DNA from: Bacillota bacterium | GTDB lineage: Bacteria; Bacillota; Clostridia; TANB77; CAG-465 | Assembly (NCBI GenBank): GCA_023410645.1 | Contig: JAEYPQ010000022.1 | Location: forward strand, 1-21,826 | DNA length: 21,826 bases | Reading direction: 5' to 3' | Shown: in pieces, positions 21,574-21,826 of the stretch | How positions within the stretch are numbered: the stretch's first letter is position 1 | Layout of the letters: every line of letters starts with the position of its first letter | The notes under the pieces: model-generated | The model's database searches: none | Told to the model about the DNA's origin: nothing | The model's input: the letters and a program-made list of their open reading frames with translations, nothing else | Position numbers and translations under genes: made by a program

Positions 21574-21826
21574 ATGAGAAAAAACAAAGGAATAAGTTTA
21601 ATAGTATTAGTGATAACAATAATAGTATTAATTATATTAGTAACAGCAGTAATACTAGGATTAGCAAGAAACAATCCAAGAGATAGTGCAGTAAAAGCGA
21701 AATTTATGGCCAATTTCACAAATGTGGAAGAGGGTGTTGGAATATATGCAATGAGTAAGTTATCAGCAGATAATACAAGCTATCAACTACCAATATCAGA
21801 TAAAGTAACATTAGCAGAAAAAGAAA
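21574..21826 (+). CDS. Type IV prepilin-like protein, truncated by window end
   Basis: An ATG at 21574 behind AGGTGG opens at least 84 codons without a stop before the window ends. The start MRKNKG then ISLIVLVITIIVLIILVTAV matches the class III (prepilin) leader: a short basic peptide, Gly at -1, a hydrophobic helix of about 20 residues that begins ISL. Cleavage is expected between Gly6 and Ile7. The usual Glu at mature position 5 is replaced by Val. The downstream region (about residues 45-84) is soluble and polar. A pilin, pseudopilin or related surface subunit is the best call. It shares an operon with 21093-21557. Confidence 0.75.
   Translation, partial: MRKNKGISLIVLVITIIVLIILVTAVILGLARNNPRDSAVKAKFMANFTNVEEGVGIYAMSKLSADNTSYQLPISDKVTLAEKE

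Noticed and set aside
1..21826. CRISPR array, tRNA, rRNA, insertion sequence or prophage
   Set aside because: No regularly spaced repeats, cloverleaf with CCA-type end, conserved rRNA stretch, transposase motif or phage structural gene was found.

Overview
The window is a strongly AT-rich stretch of a chromosome from an endospore-forming Firmicute, most likely a Clostridia member and probably an uncultured gut-type lineage. Three things point there: the gene order spoIID-spoIIQ-spoIIID-mreB/mbl, which is the order known from Clostridioides difficile and relatives; a Gram-positive PolC replicase with an internal proofreading exonuclease; and near-consensus sigma-A promoters, AGGAGG-type ribosome binding sites and frequent TTG/GTG starts. 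No rRNA, tRNA, CRISPR array, transposase or phage gene was seen.

Layout. (1) 1-155: the 3' end of an unrecognised + strand gene, facing two tandem minus-strand paralogues (326-1858, 2504-4018). These encode secreted LRR_5/BspA-like proteins whose C-terminal domain resembles a transglutaminase lacking its catalytic Cys and His. They arose by a tandem duplication that also copied the upstream DNA and first codons of spoIID; a decayed spoIID start survives at about 2112-2165. (2) 4250-7768: the sporulation and cell-shape block. It encodes SpoIID (peptidoglycan lytic transglycosylase of engulfment), SpoIIQ (LytM protein of the forespore side of the SpoIIQ-SpoIIIAH channel, with an intact zinc site), SpoIIID (mother-cell regulator) and an Mbl/MreB actin, the last with its own sigma-A promoter. 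(3) 7891-9137: a TetR regulator with a clear self-operator, followed by a flavodoxin-like protein. (4) 9343-10011: a CmpB-type (PF06541) membrane protein.

(5) 10055-11415: four consecutive small minus-strand genes (46, 86, 64 and 69 aa), each with its own sigma-A-like promoter and downstream hairpin. The 64- and 69-aa products look like paralogues, and the 46-aa product is extremely basic. (6) 11511-13926: an aldo/keto reductase carrying two [4Fe-4S] motifs and LarC (nickel-pincer cofactor synthesis), apparently one operon. (7) 14189-16394: a DUF1003 membrane protein, a small two-helix membrane protein, a DUF402 protein and a ferritin-like protein with an acidic linker. (8) 16525-20916: polC. 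(9) 21093 to the end: a membrane-anchored extracellular-domain protein followed by a truncated type IV prepilin-like gene, apparently the start of a surface-filament or secretion cluster that continues outside the window.

Most of the window is ordinary housekeeping and sporulation DNA. The parts most worth a second look are the duplicated LRR/degenerate-transglutaminase pair with its spoIID vestige, and the small-protein island at 10.0-11.4 kb. No complete new multi-gene system could be demonstrated from the sequence alone.
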